NCBI RefSeq assembly: GCF_024345185.1
Contig: NZ_BROB01000021.1
Location: forward strand, 1-45,712
Direction: 5' to 3'
Length of the DNA stretch: 45,712 nucleotides
Source: Levilactobacillus humaensis
GTDB lineage: Bacteria; Bacillota; Bacilli; Lactobacillales; Lactobacillaceae
This document shows, piece by piece, positions 17,271-25,912 of this stretch (positions are counted from its first letter, which is position 1; every line of letters begins with the position of its first letter). The notes beneath the pieces were generated by a model. It did not search any database and was not told the origin of the DNA. It was given only the letters and a program-made list of their open reading frames with translations. The position numbers were made by a program, and so were the translations under genes.

Positions 17271-17485
17271 AATCAAAATCTCCTTTGATGTTACTAATTT
17301 CAGTCTAATCCTTTTTCGCGGAAACGTTAAGTATGTCATTGATAAACGATAATCGAGTGTTCTTACGCTGTTCGGTTGCCAGGCGCGTGAAAAACAGGTA
17401 CAATTTTGGTCAATTCACCTACTATAAAAAGGCACGGAGACGCGCTATAATAGGGGGATAGAAATAACGAAATGAGGAATGATGT

Positions 17486-18856
17486 GTGGATAGCGGTCAG
17501 ATAGTTGTGAACTTAATTATTATTTTAATTACTTTTCTCTTTGCAGCTTTCTTTGTTGCCTGCGAGTTTGCCTTAGTTCAGACGCGGCCTAGTGCCCTCG
17601 AAGAAAAGATCGAGGCACAAGACAAACCGTCGACGAAGCTTAATCGGGCTTTGAAAATGGTCACCAATTTAAATGAATATTTATCAACAACTCAGGTTGG
17701 GGTTTCCCTAGCCGGAATCATCTTAGGGTGGATCGGGGAAACGTTCTTCGTGGACATTCTCCTCGCCGGGATTGCCCCGGCCCACATTAACAGCGCCACA
17801 GCTCACACGGTCAGTGTGATCATCGGGGTTCTCCTGTTAACCTACCTAGAAGTGGTCTTTACCGAAATTGTGCCAAAGAACATTTCCATCGATATGCCAA
17901 TGCGGGTTCTGATGCTAGTCGTCACGCCTTTACACTATTGTCACGTGATCTTCTACCCCTTCGTTTGGTTGCTGAACTCCAGTGCGTCTGGTGTGGTCAA
18001 GCTGATGGGCTTGAAGGTTGCCAATGAAAGTGACGAAGTCTTCTCTCAAGCTGAAATTCTGAACCTCTCACGGAGTGCCGTGGAAGGTGGGGAACTCGAA
18101 AAAAATGACCTGGTTTACATGCAACGGGCCTTCGAACTCAACGATAAAGTTGCCAAAGATATCATGATCGACCGGACCCAATTAATCGTGATCGACATTA
18201 CGTCGACGGTTAAGAGTGCCCTCAATGTTTATCTGCAAGAACGTTTTAGCCGCCTCCCCGTCGTTGCGGATGGTGACAAGGATAAGATCCTGGGTTACGT
18301 CTACAACTATGACCTGATTCGCCAACAACAGGTGGATCCTAAGGTCAGAGTCGACAAGTTGATTCGAGACATTTCTACGACGCCAGAAACGACGCCAATT
18401 ACGGAAGTTCTCCAACAGATGATTAAGAAACGGACGCCAATCGTCGTCGTTGTCGATGAATACGGGGGAACCTCGGGTATTATCACCGATAAGGATATCT
18501 ATGAAGAGTTATTTGGAACCGTTCGTGATGAGATCGACGATGCCAACGACCAGTACATCTTCAAACAACCAAATGGGACCTTCCAAGTTAACGGGAAGAT
18601 GACCACCTACGACTTTGAACGGTACTTTAACACCGACATCAAGGGCTTCGAGACGACGGAAATCGTCACGATGGCCGGTTACATCATCGACAATTATCCA
18701 GATGTCAAAGTGAACGACGTCGTTCACTTACAGAACTTCGATTTGAAGGTCTTGGACTACGAGAACTCCTTCATTAACTGGTTTGAAGTCACGGTTAAAC
18801 CGCAACTACCAGCCGTTAATCCAGATGACTCGGATGATGACGATTCAGACAAGTAA
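17486..18856 (+). CDS. CNNM/CBS-pair membrane protein (HlyC/CorC family)
   Basis: 456 residues, starting at a GTG 8 bp after GAGGA. The N-terminal CNNM-type membrane domain (~1-190) has four hydrophobic segments and the family signature ISTTQVGVSLAGI-like (LSTTQVGVSLAGIILG). Two CBS domains follow (~205-335; MIDRTQLIVIDI, RLPVVADGDKDKILGYV, TPIVVVVDEYGGTSGIIT). The C-terminal CorC_HlyC domain is at ~350-430, followed by an acidic tail (DDSDDDDSDK). Characterised relatives export Mg2+ or help resist high magnesium; the name hemolysin is historical. It is monocistronic with a good terminator, and has a TATAAT at 17446-17451 without a clear -35. Confidence 0.93.
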   Translation: MDSGQIVVNLIIILITFLFAAFFVACEFALVQTRPSALEEKIEAQDKPSTKLNRALKMVTNLNEYLSTTQVGVSLAGIILGWIGETFFVDILLAGIAPAHINSATAHTVSVIIGVLLLTYLEVVFTEIVPKNISIDMPMRVLMLVVTPLHYCHVIFYPFVWLLNSSASGVVKLMGLKVANESDEVFSQAEILNLSRSAVEGGELEKNDLVYMQRAFELNDKVAKDIMIDRTQLIVIDITSTVKSALNVYLQERFSRLPVVADGDKDKILGYVYNYDLIRQQQVDPKVRVDKLIRDISTTPETTPITEVLQQMIKKRTPIVVVVDEYGGTSGIITDKDIYEELFGTVRDEIDDANDQYIFKQPNGTFQVNGKMTTYDFERYFNTDIKGFETTEIVTMAGYIIDNYPDVKVNDVVHLQNFDLKVLDYENSFINWFEVTVKPQLPAVNPDDSDDDDSDK

Positions 18857-18867
18857 AGTGCTACTGC

Positions 18868-18904
18868 AAAACAGCCGTTGGGGCCAATCCCCAACGGCTG
18901 TTTT
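18868..18904 (+). terminator. Terminator of the CNNM/CBS gene
   Basis: AAAACAGCCGTTGGGG pairs with CCCCAACGGCTGTTTT. Confidence 0.9.
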
Positions 18905-19012
18905 CGTGTGCAATGGGCTCCGTGAACGGGTGCGCTGCCGATTTACCGTTGACAACCTTCCCACGCCACGACCATAATGAACGGTATGCCCATTTAGAAA
19001 GGAAGCCGCGTC

Positions 19013-19930
19013 GTGGCTATCGCACAATTAACCAATCAAATTATCCTGATGTTTCTGCTAATGGCCGTGGGCCTGCTGATTAACAAGCTTGGTTTCATGC
19101 GCGCCCAAACCGCCAGTGACCTCACCAACATCCTGCTCTACGTGGTGTCGCCCTGCCTGATCATCAAGGCCTTCGAGCAACACTTTTCGGCGACTCGCCT
19201 GCGAAGTCTCGGGCTCGTCATGCTCGGGATCATCCTCACCTACCTGGTGATGGTGCTCATCACCCAGGTGGCCTTTCGATCGGTCAAGGATCCCAATCTC
19301 CAGCGCATCATGCGCTTCGGTGCCGTCTATTCCAACGCCGGCTTCATGGGAATTCCCTTGGCCAGCGCGCTCTTTGGCAACAATGGGGTCTTCTTCGCAG
19401 TGGCCTCATTGGCTGGCTTCAACCTTTTCTGTTGGACCCATGGTATCGCCCTCTTTCGATCCCACTCCGGTGATCGCAACTGGCGCGCGATCCTTTTGAA
19501 CCCAAACATCATCGCTATCGCCTTTGGTCTACTGCTCTTCGTGAGTCCACTCCATTTACCTAGCCTATTAAACCAAACGGTCACGGCGGTCAGTTCCATT
19601 AACACCCCACTCTCCATGATCGTCATCGGGAATAGTTTGGCGGCGGTTCGGCTGAATCGTCAAGCCTTGAACTACCGATTGTTGTGGGCTCTGGTCTGTC
19701 GTAACCTGCTATTTCCAATCATCGATATTCTTTTATTACGACTCTTGGGTGTCACGGGAATTCCGTTCTACACCACCGTGCTCATGGCAGCCTGTCCGGT
19801 AGCCGGCAACGTGGTGTTGTTCACTCTTCAGGCTCACGGCGATACCACACCTGCCGTAACGTTAATGAGTGTCTCGACAATCTGTAGCCTCGTAACGATT
19901 CCATTGGTCTTTGCCTTAGGCAGCCTATAA
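19013..19930 (+). CDS. AEC (auxin efflux carrier) family transporter
   Basis: 305 residues from a GTG behind GAAAGGAAG. There are about ten hydrophobic spans in two five-helix halves, with the family features NAGFMGIPLA in the first half and ACPVAGNVVLF in the second, where crossover helices form the substrate site. Bacterial members move organic acids such as malate; the substrate here is unknown. It is a single-gene transcript ending at a bidirectional terminator. Confidence 0.9.
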   Translation: MAIAQLTNQIILMFLLMAVGLLINKLGFMRAQTASDLTNILLYVVSPCLIIKAFEQHFSATRLRSLGLVMLGIILTYLVMVLITQVAFRSVKDPNLQRIMRFGAVYSNAGFMGIPLASALFGNNGVFFAVASLAGFNLFCWTHGIALFRSHSGDRNWRAILLNPNIIAIAFGLLLFVSPLHLPSLLNQTVTAVSSINTPLSMIVIGNSLAAVRLNRQALNYRLLWALVCRNLLFPIIDILLLRLLGVTGIPFYTTVLMAACPVAGNVVLFTLQAHGDTTPAVTLMSVSTICSLVTIPLVFALGSL

Positions 19931-19937
19931 AAATATA

Positions 19938-19985
19938 AAACGACCGTTCACCAGGGTATTCTTCCTGATGAACGGTCGTTTTTAG
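19938..19985. terminator. Bidirectional terminator
   Basis: AAACGACCGTTCA pairs with TGAACGGTCGTTT, between convergent genes. Confidence 0.9.
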
Positions 19986-19992
19986 TTTAATC

Positions 19993-20934
19993 TCAGTTTT
20001 CTTGATCCGGTGCCACTTGCCGTCGGTTCGCGAAGAAACCACTCACCATTGGGGCGACCTTCTTGTAACCATAGGCCATCCCCAACAACAGGCAGGAAGC
20101 CAAAACCGCTGCAATTGGCAGGGTATGGAACATGCCAGCTGGTAAGACCAAGGCTAGTGGTGGAAAAGCGTAGGCTGCGGGCAACTTGATCCGTAAGAGC
20201 TGTAGGAGCAAGAAGACCAGTGGCAGGCTAATCAATGTCGTCAGTAACCACGAAGCAATCAGGACGTGCACCACGACCCCAATCGTCGCGGCCCCACTGA
20301 GCGCGATGATCTGTTTGATGGCCATTTTTCCCGCGTACTTGGGCTTCTGAATCACTTCGAAGAGGACCACGAAGACTGGGGGAATACCGGCCATCTGTGG
20401 ATGCCCAGACAGCCAGACGGCCGCCACCCAAATCACTGCGGCAATGGCAAACAGCACCATGTGTTTGAGTTGAATAGGTTCTGGCGTGGGTTGGCCCTTC
20501 TGGAGACCCGCAATTAACACCCCTGCCATAAGAATCAGTGTAAAGGCAAAGATTGCCACGATAAAGGACATGTGCGTGGCATTGACGATGATTGGCAACA
20601 GCCCCGTCGCAAATGACGGTGCCAAGACCGAACGCAAGCCCTTCAGTAGCATCAGTACAAATAGTAGGGTTAATAGGATCTTTTCCGGATAGTTAATTGG
20701 CAACTGGTTCACGACGAACCCAATCACGGCCGTCCCCGATGGCGCCAAGAATATCTTCAAGGGTTGGCTAACCCAGTCGCTCTTGTGGTAAATCCACGTT
20801 CCGGTGGTCAGGGCAGCAATCTCAGGGAGAATGATTTCGTAGTCATTTAACCAGGTCGCTACGCCAACCATTGCCAACACGAAAACAAATCCTATTAGAT
20901 AATCTCGACTCTCACGTTTACTCAAATGCATCAC
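19993..20934 (-). CDS. HPP-like integral membrane protein
   Basis: 313 residues with nine to ten hydrophobic segments. It starts at a GTG (20934) 10 bp after AGGAGG; the next codon is an ATG and could be used instead. Motifs such as FLAPSGTAVIGFVVNQ and LAPSFATGLLPIIVNATH resemble the HPP membrane-protein family, whose members include nitrite transporters of plant chloroplasts and cyanobacteria; the match is by eye and weak. Function unknown. It is a single gene, convergent with the AEC transporter. Confidence 0.65.
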   Translation of the reverse strand: MMHLSKRESRDYLIGFVFVLAMVGVATWLNDYEIILPEIAALTTGTWIYHKSDWVSQPLKIFLAPSGTAVIGFVVNQLPINYPEKILLTLLFVLMLLKGLRSVLAPSFATGLLPIIVNATHMSFIVAIFAFTLILMAGVLIAGLQKGQPTPEPIQLKHMVLFAIAAVIWVAAVWLSGHPQMAGIPPVFVVLFEVIQKPKYAGKMAIKQIIALSGAATIGVVVHVLIASWLLTTLISLPLVFLLLQLLRIKLPAAYAFPPLALVLPAGMFHTLPIAAVLASCLLLGMAYGYKKVAPMVSGFFANRRQVAPDQEN

Positions 20935-21082
20935 GCTCTTTGATCCTCCTAACTGTCATTCAATGGTATACAATTCGTTCATTAACAAAGTATTTTCGAT
21001 TATAGCACAATAGGACGTGATATTCAGGTCAGATCACCCTTTCTGTGACACGAACGCTTGCCCAATCTTTTCTGAAAACAGC

Positions 21083-21112
21083 AAAAGAACCCCGGCTAAT
21101 CGGCCGAGGTTC
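21083..21112 (-). terminator. Terminator of the DHA2 transporter gene
   Basis: Minus-strand GAACCTCGGC pairs with GCCGGGGTTC, followed by TTTT. Confidence 0.8.
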
Positions 21113-21130
21113 ACCAAGATTAAATTTAAA

Positions 21131-22555
21131 TTACTGCTCCTGCTTAGGTAAACGGAGTGCTAAGAGGAAACCGACAAAAGCCATGATAAACGTAAAGTAG
21201 AAGCCATAGTGTGCCCCGTTAACGAAGGCCGCAGCCCGACTACCGGCACCGTAAGCAACTTGCCCTATGCCTAACAGACTCGTGGCGATCGCCGTCGAAA
21301 TGGCCCCAACAATTTGTTGGAAGGTATTCATAATTGCACTACCATCAGCCGCAAGCGGCCCCGTTAAGGCGTTCAACCCATGGGTTTGCGATGGCGACAT
21401 GGCCAAGGGTGCCCCAATCATCAAGATAACGTGGGCCAAGATAATGTACCAGATGGCACTGCTGGTCGTAGTAAGGGCCAACAAGACGGCCCCAGCCATT
21501 GAGATGATGAATCCCAAACGAACTGGCATCCGTGCCCCTACCCGGTCGTACAAACGCCCAGCAGCGGCGGAGACGATGGCATTCACAATCCCACCTGGAA
21601 ACATAATGATCCCGGTCAAGGCCACGGGAATCAAGACCCCTTTTTGAATGTACATAGGTAATAAATACATCGCGGAAAGAATAATTCCAAAATTAATCAT
21701 AACCAGGCTAGCTCCAATTCGGAAACCAGGAATGGCAAAGGCCCGTAAGTTTAGAATCGGCTTTTCCATGTTTAATTGCCGATGCGTGTACCAGGCCAGA
21801 ACAACGAGCCCAACGAGCAGACTCCCGATAACAGGTAATGAGACCCAACCGTTGTCACTGGCCAGACTAACTCCCATAACCAGGCTCCCAAATCCAATCG
21901 TGGATAACACGATTGAGAGGAAATCAACCTTGGGCCGGGTAACTGGCGCGATATTCTTCAGTGAAGTTACGGCAAAGATGAAGGCAATGACCAGAAATGG
22001 CACAAACAACCAGAAGATCCACCGCCAAGAAGCAATCCCGAGGACCAGACCAGCTAGCGTTGGCCCAACAGCGGGGGCAAACATGACAACCAGACTGACC
22101 ATCCCCATGGCAGCCCCTAACTTATATGGCGGAAAGATCTGCATGGCCACCGTAAACATCAGTGGCAGGATCAACCCATTGGCGACCCCTTGAATCATCC
22201 GTCCGAAAAGTAACACGCCAAAACCCGGCGCGGAGGCCGAAATGACGGCCCCAACAGCAAAGGCCACTAACGCAAACAGGATAACCTGCCGAGTCGTGAA
22301 CCATTTCGTAATAATACTGGATAGTGGCAAAACCACACCAACCATTAACATATAACCGGTAACCAACCATTGAATCGTTGCGGTGGACACGTTAAGCTGG
22401 GTCATCAGTTGGGGTAAAGCAATATTCAAGGATGTTTCAGAAAACATCCCAACAAATCCTCCAATGAGCATCCCCATCATGGCAAGCGTTGGATGCGCCA
22501 CTGGCACTCGGGCCTGTTGCACCTCATTAGCTTGGCTATTTTGTACTGAATCCAT
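21131..22555 (-). CDS. MFS multidrug exporter, DHA2 (EmrB/QacA) family
   Basis: 474 residues with about 14 hydrophobic spans, the DHA2 arrangement. Motif A-like GLVL..LSSIITKWF (loop 2-3) and the motif C glycine/proline pattern in span 5 (GMVSLVVMFAPAVGPTLAGLVLG) are visible, as is NIALPQLMTQLNVSTATIQWLVTGYML in span 1, typical of proton-driven drug exporters. The ATG follows GAAAGAG. No regulator gene is adjacent. The substrate cannot be predicted. Confidence 0.92.
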   Translation of the reverse strand: MDSVQNSQANEVQQARVPVAHPTLAMMGMLIGGFVGMFSETSLNIALPQLMTQLNVSTATIQWLVTGYMLMVGVVLPLSSIITKWFTTRQVILFALVAFAVGAVISASAPGFGVLLFGRMIQGVANGLILPLMFTVAMQIFPPYKLGAAMGMVSLVVMFAPAVGPTLAGLVLGIASWRWIFWLFVPFLVIAFIFAVTSLKNIAPVTRPKVDFLSIVLSTIGFGSLVMGVSLASDNGWVSLPVIGSLLVGLVVLAWYTHRQLNMEKPILNLRAFAIPGFRIGASLVMINFGIILSAMYLLPMYIQKGVLIPVALTGIIMFPGGIVNAIVSAAAGRLYDRVGARMPVRLGFIISMAGAVLLALTTTSSAIWYIILAHVILMIGAPLAMSPSQTHGLNALTGPLAADGSAIMNTFQQIVGAISTAIATSLLGIGQVAYGAGSRAAAFVNGAHYGFYFTFIMAFVGFLLALRLPKQEQ

Positions 22556-22604
22556 TTGTTTTCACACTCTCTTTCAAATATTCACACAATGGATTACTCT
22601 ACCA

Positions 22605-22647
22605 GAAAAAAAGAAACTTCGTAAGCGATCCCGCTCAAAAAGTTTCT
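22605..22647 (-). terminator. ABC-F gene terminator
   Basis: Minus-strand AGAAACTT..GAGCG pairs with CGCTT..GAAGTTTCT, followed by a long T-run. It lies 43 bp past the ABC-F stop. Confidence 0.8.
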
Positions 22648-22689
22648 AAAAAAGAATTATTCTCATTTTTTTCCTTGTAACTGCCGAAA

Positions 22690-24204
22690 TTAGTCCCGCT
22701 TGGCTGCCGCAATCTGGTCGCGCAGTTCCCGCAACCGTTTCGTATCTAATTCCGGTGCCATCATCAACTGATCATATTCAAACTGCAGTCGGGGCAAATC
22801 CGAAACTGGAACACCCTTGGCGCTGTGCGCAGGATCCTGTAGCTCTTGATCCTGCAGAACCACCGTGCGCGTAGCCACCTTCTGGCGAAAGGCCTGGTCG
22901 TGAGCCACGAAGAGGACGGTTCCCGGATAACCCACAAGAAAGTCTTCCAGTGCTTGTAGGGCCGGTAAATCCAGATAATTCGTGGGTTCGTCTAGAACCA
23001 AGAGATTGCTGGCACTCACCAGAATTCCCAGGAGCTGTAACTTCACCCGCTCGCCGCCACTGAGATCGCCGATCGGCCGGTCATAGAACGTCGCCGTCAG
23101 ACCAAACGCCCCCATGATCTGCCGAGTACGGTTACGATCGAGCGTTGTAGCCCGACTGAGAAATCCCCAGACCGTTTGATCGGCGGGTAACGCCGTCATG
23201 TCCTGATGGAAGTAACCCACCCGAGCACTGGGCGCTAGACGTGTCTGATCGGCGTGGTTCAACACCGCGGTAATCAGGGTCGTCTTGCCACTGCCGTTAG
23301 GCCCACTCAGGGCGACCCGTTCGCCGGGCTTAATCCGCAACCGAACGTGGTTAGCCAGGTCATGCTTACCATGGGTCAGATGCAGGTCATCCACGGTAAT
23401 CAGGTACTTTCCGGTTACTGGTGGCAAGTCGGTCGCTAGTAATTTAATCGGTGCGGCCTCATGGGGCTTAACCGTCGTCGTTTGGCGATCGGCGCGGTCC
23501 TGTAAGGCCCGGGCACCACGCTCCATCTTGCCGGCATTCTGTTCCCGAATCGAACGCGTGTTACTCCGTTCGGCTGGCGTCAACCGACGACCGCCCTTGC
23601 GCACCCGGGCGGCCTTCTCGTGGCGCGATTGGACCGCCTGTTGGAGCTCACGGCGTTCTCGTTGTTCCCGATGATACTGCGACAGGGTATTGTCCCGTGT
23701 CTGTTGCCGGGCACTCATGAAATGGGTGTAATCCCCGTTGTATTGCGTATATTGCTGGTTTTCGAGCGACCAGATCTGCGTCGCCACCGTTGTTAATAGG
23801 TCCCGGTCATGAGAAATCACAATCAGGAGGCCCGGATAGTGTAGGAGCTGTTGTTGTAGCCAGTCCTGATGACGGTCATCCAAGTTAGCCGAAGGTTCAT
23901 CCAAAATCAGAATGGCTCGGTGCTGGCTCAGCGCACGACGAACTCGATCGAGCATGCTTTGCCCCCCAGATCGGCCGACGACCGGCGCAATCTGGGGCAC
24001 TAATTGAACACTCTCGCTCACGGCGCGAGTCCCCTCAAAGTCAGTATCAACGCCTGCGATGATGCGCGCCAAGGTGGTTTTCCCACCACCATTAGCCCCG
24101 ATAATGCCGACGCGATCGCCAGTTTGTGCCGTTAATCGTTCTGCCGTGAAAAGCGTTTCACCAGCAACTATTTTCGTTAAATTTGTTAAGGTTATTTGTG
24201 TCAA
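22690..24204 (-). CDS. ABC-F family ATPase (ribosome-protection or translation factor type)
   Basis: 504 residues from a TTG at 24204 placed 8-9 bp after AAAGGGGGA; the frame stays open 57 codons upstream, but that stretch forms the attenuator leader. It has two ABC domains without membrane spans. Domain 1 has Walker A GANGGGKT and Walker B LILDEPSAN; domain 2 has GPNGSGKT, signature LSGGE and LLVLDEPTNYLD. A charged linker of about 90 residues (arginine rich, ~170-265) corresponds to the P-site tRNA interaction region. ABC-F proteins rescue ribosomes from antibiotics or modulate translation. The attenuator upstream favours an antibiotic-induced resistance type, but the class is not assignable by eye. 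Confidence 0.88.
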   Translation of the reverse strand: MTQITLTNLTKIVAGETLFTAERLTAQTGDRVGIIGANGGGKTTLARIIAGVDTDFEGTRAVSESVQLVPQIAPVVGRSGGQSMLDRVRRALSQHRAILILDEPSANLDDRHQDWLQQQLLHYPGLLIVISHDRDLLTTVATQIWSLENQQYTQYNGDYTHFMSARQQTRDNTLSQYHREQRERRELQQAVQSRHEKAARVRKGGRRLTPAERSNTRSIREQNAGKMERGARALQDRADRQTTTVKPHEAAPIKLLATDLPPVTGKYLITVDDLHLTHGKHDLANHVRLRIKPGERVALSGPNGSGKTTLITAVLNHADQTRLAPSARVGYFHQDMTALPADQTVWGFLSRATTLDRNRTRQIMGAFGLTATFYDRPIGDLSGGERVKLQLLGILVSASNLLVLDEPTNYLDLPALQALEDFLVGYPGTVLFVAHDQAFRQKVATRTVVLQDQELQDPAHSAKGVPVSDLPRLQFEYDQLMMAPELDTKRLRELRDQIAAAKRD

Positions 24205-24247
24205 AAGATCGTCCCCCTTTTGAAAGCAGGGATTGATGGCACCGCAC

Positions 24248-24288
24248 AAAAAAAGTGGTCGCGTTTCCCAATTGGAAACGGCGCCCAC
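24248..24288 (-). terminator. Leader attenuator of the ABC-F gene
   Basis: Minus-strand GTGGGCGCCGTTTCC pairs with GGGAAACGCGACCAC and is followed by TTTTTTT. It lies about 44 bp before the ABC-F start codon, inside the leader, so it stops transcription unless prevented from folding. An outer stem, GGGATTGATGG/CCATCAATCCC, encloses it (24230-24240 with 24320-24330). Confidence 0.75.
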
Positions 24289-24390
24289 CGGTTGCTTTGG
24301 CAACTCAGTCGGCGTAACCATCAATCCCAAATGCAGGCCCACTCCACCCCTAGACTCGTGGGATGGTGCTGACAAACAGTTGAGAATTGA

Positions 24391-24402
24391 TTAGTTACGC
24401 AT
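24391..24402 (-). CDS. Three-codon upstream ORF (Met-Arg-Asn-stop) in the ABC-F leader
   Basis: ATG CGT AAC TAA, 10 bp after GAGG in GAACGAGGTATTC. It precedes the attenuator hairpin. Very short upstream ORFs sense stalled ribosomes in the leaders of other ABC-F resistance genes, where stalling lets the antiterminator form. Translation here is not demonstrated; the position and ribosome site are what is seen. Confidence 0.4.
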   Translation of the reverse strand: MRN

Positions 24403-24573
24403 CGGCTGAATACCTCGTTCTTTCTTAAAGTAGCCCTAGAATAGCATATTGGCCGAATTTTGACAAGTTTCCTCCCAGATGTCAGGAATTAACGAGTCAT
24501 TCTTAGGAGCATTTCACCCGCGATCCGAGTACACTGATAGTAATTGTAAATTTTGAAAGCGGAGGGAAATTTT

Positions 24574-25047
24574 ATGCAGCCATTACGCGTTTTATACATT
24601 TCAATTGAGGGTAACACCCGGAACTTTGTTGAAAATCTCACGGCCTTCGCCGCCAAACAACACGAAAGCGACTCAGAATTACCAACGATTACGGCCACAG
24701 AAATCAGCGAAGCCAGTGACTTTGTCGACGAAACCCAGCCCTACTTCTGTTTCGTCCCCACCTATCTTGATGGCGGGAATGGGATCGACAACGGCGTCAA
24801 GGAACTCATGACCAATGTCATGGGGGAATATATTGCCTACGACCAGAACGCCCAGCACCTGATTGGGGTCGTGGGGAGTGGCAACCGGAACTTCAATGAG
24901 CAATACTGTCTGACCGCGAAGCGTTACGCTAAAAAATTTGACGCGCCCTTCATTGCCAACTATGAACTTCGCGGGGTTCCCCGCGACGAACAACGGGTTT
25001 ACGACGCCCTCGTCACCCGCATGAAGGCGGTGGTGGCCAATGACTAA
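24574..25047 (+). CDS. nrdI: Ribonucleotide reductase assembly flavodoxin NrdI
   Basis: 157 residues from the ATG at 24574 behind GGAGGG. It has the flavodoxin-like FMN phosphate loop ISIEGNTRNF, FVPTYLDGG and the family segment VVGSGNRNFNEQYC. NrdI helps build the manganese-tyrosyl radical cofactor of class Ib ribonucleotide reductase (NrdF). No nrdE, nrdF or nrdH is in the window, so it is separate from the reductase genes. It overlaps the nitroreductase gene by 8 bp, which implies translational coupling. Confidence 0.93.
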   Translation: MQPLRVLYISIEGNTRNFVENLTAFAAKQHESDSELPTITATEISEASDFVDETQPYFCFVPTYLDGGNGIDNGVKELMTNVMGEYIAYDQNAQHLIGVVGSGNRNFNEQYCLTAKRYAKKFDAPFIANYELRGVPRDEQRVYDALVTRMKAVVAND

Positions 25048-25801
25048 TCCAACAATTGCCACCCTAATGGCGCACCGCAGTATTCGCCACTTCACCTCAG
25101 AAAAACTGACGACCACAGAGATTGCGACCCTGATTACGGCGGCTCAACACGCGGCCACCAGCACCTTTTCCCAACAGGTCAGCATTATTAGTGTGACCGA
25201 TCCCGCCAAGTTGGCCGTTCTCGGTGAAATCACCGGTCACCATTGGCTCGAAAAAGCTGGCCACTACTTTCTCTTCATCGCCGACCAAGCGCGTAATGCC
25301 AAACTGGCAGGGGACTCGGCTACGACACAGACGAACCTTCACAGTACCGACAAACTGCTGGCGGGAATTTTCGACGCGACGATTGCCATCGAGGCGGTCG
25401 TCACGGCTGGTGAAAGTCTGGGACTCGGGAGCACCATCATGGGGAGTGTCCTCAACGACGTCCCGCGTCTCATCCAGACCTTCGATCTGCCCTACCTCAC
25501 CTTTCCAGTGCTGGGCTTGGCCATCGGCCACCCAGCGGAACAACCTGAGCAGAAGCCACGGTTGCCCCAAAAACTCATGCATTTTACCAATACCTACCAG
25601 CCTTTAGATCCCACCGATCCACAACTAGCAGCTTATGATCGCACTATTACCAGCTACTACCAGCAACGGGGTAGCCATCAACGTGAAGAAACCTACACCC
25701 ACCACATTCTCACGGAATTTTCTCGTGATCCGCAGCAACGGGCCGGCATCACGGCGGCACTCAAACAACAAGGATTTCTCACTGATGTCCCCACGGAATA
25801 A
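25040..25801 (+). CDS. NADPH-dependent FMN nitroreductase (NfsA/Frp family)
   Basis: 253 residues. The N-terminus MAHRSIRHFTSEKL is the FMN-phosphate-binding motif of the nitroreductase fold. LGLGSTIMGSV and FDLPYLTFPVLGLAIGHP fit the NfsA/Frp group, which reduces flavins, quinones or nitro compounds with NADPH. Its start lies inside the end of nrdI (8-bp overlap), so the two are a coupled pair. A role as electron donor for NrdI is possible but inferred. A terminator follows at once. Confidence 0.9.
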   Translation: MTNPTIATLMAHRSIRHFTSEKLTTTEIATLITAAQHAATSTFSQQVSIISVTDPAKLAVLGEITGHHWLEKAGHYFLFIADQARNAKLAGDSATTQTNLHSTDKLLAGIFDATIAIEAVVTAGESLGLGSTIMGSVLNDVPRLIQTFDLPYLTFPVLGLAIGHPAEQPEQKPRLPQKLMHFTNTYQPLDPTDPQLAAYDRTITSYYQQRGSHQREETYTHHILTEFSRDPQQRAGITAALKQQGFLTDVPTE

Positions 25802-25805
25802 AACC

Positions 25806-25843
25806 CATGACGACCTGGAAGACCAATCTTCCGGGTCATTTTT
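25806..25843 (+). terminator. Terminator of the nrdI-nitroreductase unit
   Basis: ATGAC.CC.GGAAGA pairs with TCTTCC.GG.GTCAT, then TTTTT. Confidence 0.8.
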
Positions 25844-25864
25844 GACTGCTGGACGCCAAGCCAA

Positions 25865-25905
25865 AAAAATCCCCCGAACTGGTTCAGCACCAATTCAGGG
25901 GAATC
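25865..25905 (-). terminator. Terminator of the DHA1-like transporter gene
   Basis: CCCC.GAA and TTC.GGGG pair around CTGGT/ACCAA; on the minus strand a T-run follows. Confidence 0.6.
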
Positions 25906-25912
25906 TATCAAT

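Noticed and set aside
24335-24360. T-box-like AGGGGTGGAGTGGG in the ABC-F leader
   Set aside because: It lacks the T-box core (GGTGGAACCGCG) and specifier stem, and the gene is not a synthetase or amino-acid gene.
24205-24375. N-terminal extension of the ABC-F protein by 57 codons
   Set aside because: The stretch is the attenuator leader; the TTG at 24204 has a strong GGGGG-type site and starts at the usual N-terminus.
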